NCBI GenBank assembly: GCA_002454335.1
Contig: DKIP01000026.1
Span: 7,509 to 15,595, forward strand
DNA length: 8,087 bases
Reading direction: 5' to 3'
DNA from: Cytophagaceae bacterium UBA6715
GTDB taxonomy: Bacteria; Bacteroidota; Bacteroidia; Cytophagales; Spirosomataceae
Shown here: positions 6,762 through 8,087 of the stretch, in pieces
Layout of the letters: every line of letters begins with the position of its first letter
How positions within the stretch are numbered: position 1 is the stretch's first letter
Translations under genes and position numbers: made by a program
The notes under the pieces: generated by a model
The model's input: only the letters and a program-made list of their open reading frames with translations
Database searches by the model: none
Told to the model about the DNA's origin: nothing

Positions 6762-8006
6762 TTGAGTCACATTCGCCTATTCCCTCGTACAAGTTCTTTT
6801 CAAGAAATCATCCCTTTGCCCTCTTCCAAGTCGGAAAGCAATCGTGCGTTAATTATTAATGCATTGGCAGATGGAGCGCAAGAAAACTTAAGCAATTTGG
6901 CGGAAGCGCGTGATACCCAAACGATGATTCGCTTGTTGGCTGATGCAAGAAATCCTGTGGCAGACGTGTTAGATGCTGGTACGACCATGCGTTTCTTAAC
7001 TGCGTTTTATTCCATTACGGGGTCAACGAAAAAGATGACTGGTACGGCACGTATGTGTGAGCGTCCCATTGGGATATTAGTTGACGCTTTACGCACTTTG
7101 GGGGCTTCAATTACCTATGAAAACAAAGAAGGTTATCCTCCCTTGCAATTGAATGGTTTTCATTACGCGGGTAAGCGAGAGTTAGCGATTCGAGGGGATG
7201 TCAGTTCGCAGTTTATTTCAGCGATATTAATGATTTCCCCATTACTTCCAGAAGGAATTGCGCTTCAAATTACGGGATCATTAGGTTCAAAACCTTATGT
7301 GGAGATGACCTTAGCTCAAATGGCTCAGTTTGGCATCAAGACTTCGGTTGATTGGTCACAAGGATTGATTGATATACCAGCCCAAAAATACATTGCGGCT
7401 CCATTTGCAGTGGAATCGGATTGGTCTGGAGCTAGTTATTGGTATTCCATGGTGGCTTTGTCCCCATTCGAAGATAGTTCGTTGGAGTTGTTAGGCTTAA
7501 AAGAAGATTCCTTGCAAGGTGATGCGGCCATTCGCGACATTATGTTGCCATTAGGGGTAAAAAGTACCTATACGGGGCGTGGATATCTATTGACAAAGTG
7601 TGAAGCAGTTGCTGAATTGTCTTGGGATTTCACCGATTGTCCTGATTTGGCTCAAACGATTAGTGTAGTCGCAGCTGCCAAAAATATTGTATTGCACTTA
7701 AGTGGGGTGGAATCACTAAAAGTTAAAGAAACTGATCGGGTTTTGGCATTACAAAACGAATTGAAAAAGTTGGGTTCAACCTTGGTCGAGGTTAAACCCA
7801 ATGAATTATATACAGTTTCAGGGGTATTTAATCAATCAGGTTCAACGCCTGAAATTGAAACCTATGATGACCACCGTATGGCGATGGCTTTTGCTCCTGT
7901 GGGGTTATTACGCGAAATGGTCATCCTTGAACCAGGCGTTGTTGCTAAATCGTATCCAAGTTTTTGGAATCATGTAGATTTGTTGTTGAATTCATCAACT
8001 AACTAA
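6762..8006 (+). CDS. aroA: 3-phosphoshikimate 1-carboxyvinyltransferase (EPSP synthase)
   Basis: AroA transfers the enolpyruvyl group of phosphoenolpyruvate to shikimate 3-phosphate, the sixth step of the cytoplasmic shikimate pathway to chorismate and aromatic amino acids. The 414-residue product has the family motifs: SSKSESNRAL (21-30, Lys23 and Arg28), DAGTTMRFLTA (71-81), TARMCERPIG (95-104), GDVSSQF (145-151), CPDLAQT with catalytic Asp295 (293-299), VKETDR with Glu323 and Arg326 (321-326), YDDHRMAM (368-375) and VAKSYP with Lys396 (394-399). The best start is TTG at 6762, which yields SHIRLFP. No ATG or GTG occurs in frame between the mraY region and there, and the next in-frame ATG (codon 55) would delete the substrate-binding Lys23. 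Phe78 stands where E. coli EPSP synthase has Pro101. It lies 13 bp after mraY and is probably co-transcribed, an unusual place for a shikimate gene. Confidence 0.95.
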   Translation: MSHIRLFPRTSSFQEIIPLPSSKSESNRALIINALADGAQENLSNLAEARDTQTMIRLLADARNPVADVLDAGTTMRFLTAFYSITGSTKKMTGTARMCERPIGILVDALRTLGASITYENKEGYPPLQLNGFHYAGKRELAIRGDVSSQFISAILMISPLLPEGIALQITGSLGSKPYVEMTLAQMAQFGIKTSVDWSQGLIDIPAQKYIAAPFAVESDWSGASYWYSMVALSPFEDSSLELLGLKEDSLQGDAAIRDIMLPLGVKSTYTGRGYLLTKCEAVAELSWDFTDCPDLAQTISVVAAAKNIVLHLSGVESLKVKETDRVLALQNELKKLGSTLVEVKPNELYTVSGVFNQSGSTPEIETYDDHRMAMAFAPVGLLREMVILEPGVVAKSYPSFWNHVDLLLNSSTN

Positions 8007-8036
8007 TTAAATTTTCTTTTTTATCAGTTTGGTGAT

Positions 8037-8058
8037 CGCAAAAATTCATTTTTTTGCG
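8037..8058. repeat. Short perfect inverted repeat downstream of aroA
   Basis: CGCAAAAA (8037-8044) and TTTTTGCG (8051-8058) are perfectly complementary, with a 6-nt loop TTCATT. Only three base pairs are GC and no T-run follows the stem on the forward strand, so it is not a classical intrinsic terminator. A separate T-rich stretch lies at about 8011-8022, just after the aroA stop, without a hairpin before it. It may be a weak terminator, an operator-like site or chance. The rest of 8007-8087 shows no gene I can support. Confidence 0.35.
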
Positions 8059-8087
8059 TAGAATTGTAAACGCTGCCGGGGTCTTCA

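Noticed and set aside
8059..8066. TAGAATTG as a forward promoter box for a gene beyond the window.
   Set aside because: It has one mismatch to TAnnTTTG and no TTG at a suitable distance: the nearest TTTGs are 27 nt and 2 nt away. There is no downstream gene in view to support it.
8076..8086. Reverse-strand GAAGACCCCGG resembling the AAGACCCCG stretch of 23S rRNA.
   Set aside because: The match covers about nine bases only, and the flanking sequence does not continue as 23S rRNA.
8023..8087. The reverse-strand frame at the right edge as the tail of a convergent gene.
   Set aside because: One frame stays open for about 20 codons before a stop, but this is too short and shows no recognisable sequence. 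Another frame meets a stop at the edge itself.

Overview
The window is the front part of a division and cell wall (dcw) gene cluster from a member of the Bacteroidota, probably a Cytophagales-type bacterium. This rests on four things: an FtsL-like protein of the Bacteroidota type, an FtsI with a C-terminal PASTA domain, promoter-like TAnnTTTG boxes, and no convincing Shine-Dalgarno sequence before any gene. The DNA is AT-rich. No species is claimed.

Layout: positions 1-497 hold the 5' part of a leftward gene for an exported protein. It resembles the N-terminal region of Bacteroidota TlpA-type thiol-disulfide proteins, and its 3' end lies outside the window. A 107-bp divergent intergenic region (498-604) carries candidate promoters for both directions. 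Then six genes run rightward: rsmH (605-1519), ftsL-like (1521-1895), ftsI (1898-4033), murE (4037-5497), mraY (5564-6748) and aroA (6762-8006). The first four are separated by only 1, 2 and 3 bp and are almost certainly co-transcribed. A 66-bp gap before mraY holds a second candidate promoter. aroA follows mraY after 13 bp and appears to start at TTG. The last 81 bp contain no supported gene, only a T-rich stretch and a small perfect inverted repeat.

How the genes work together: RsmH methylates 16S rRNA. The FtsL-like protein and FtsI belong to the divisome, where FtsI cross-links septal peptidoglycan. MurE adds meso-diaminopimelate to the UDP-MurNAc peptide in the cytoplasm, and MraY transfers the finished UDP-MurNAc-pentapeptide to undecaprenyl phosphate to give lipid I. 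AroA makes EPSP in the shikimate pathway and is the odd member, a metabolic gene where murD would usually be expected. mraZ, the usual first gene of the cluster, is not beside rsmH.

I found no new defence system, mobile element, CRISPR array or RNA gene. All six complete genes look intact and conventional. The points worth following up are the gene order, a possibly leaderless rsmH transcript, a 17-bp element shared by the rsmH and mraY upstream regions, and a non-proline residue next to the AroA active site.
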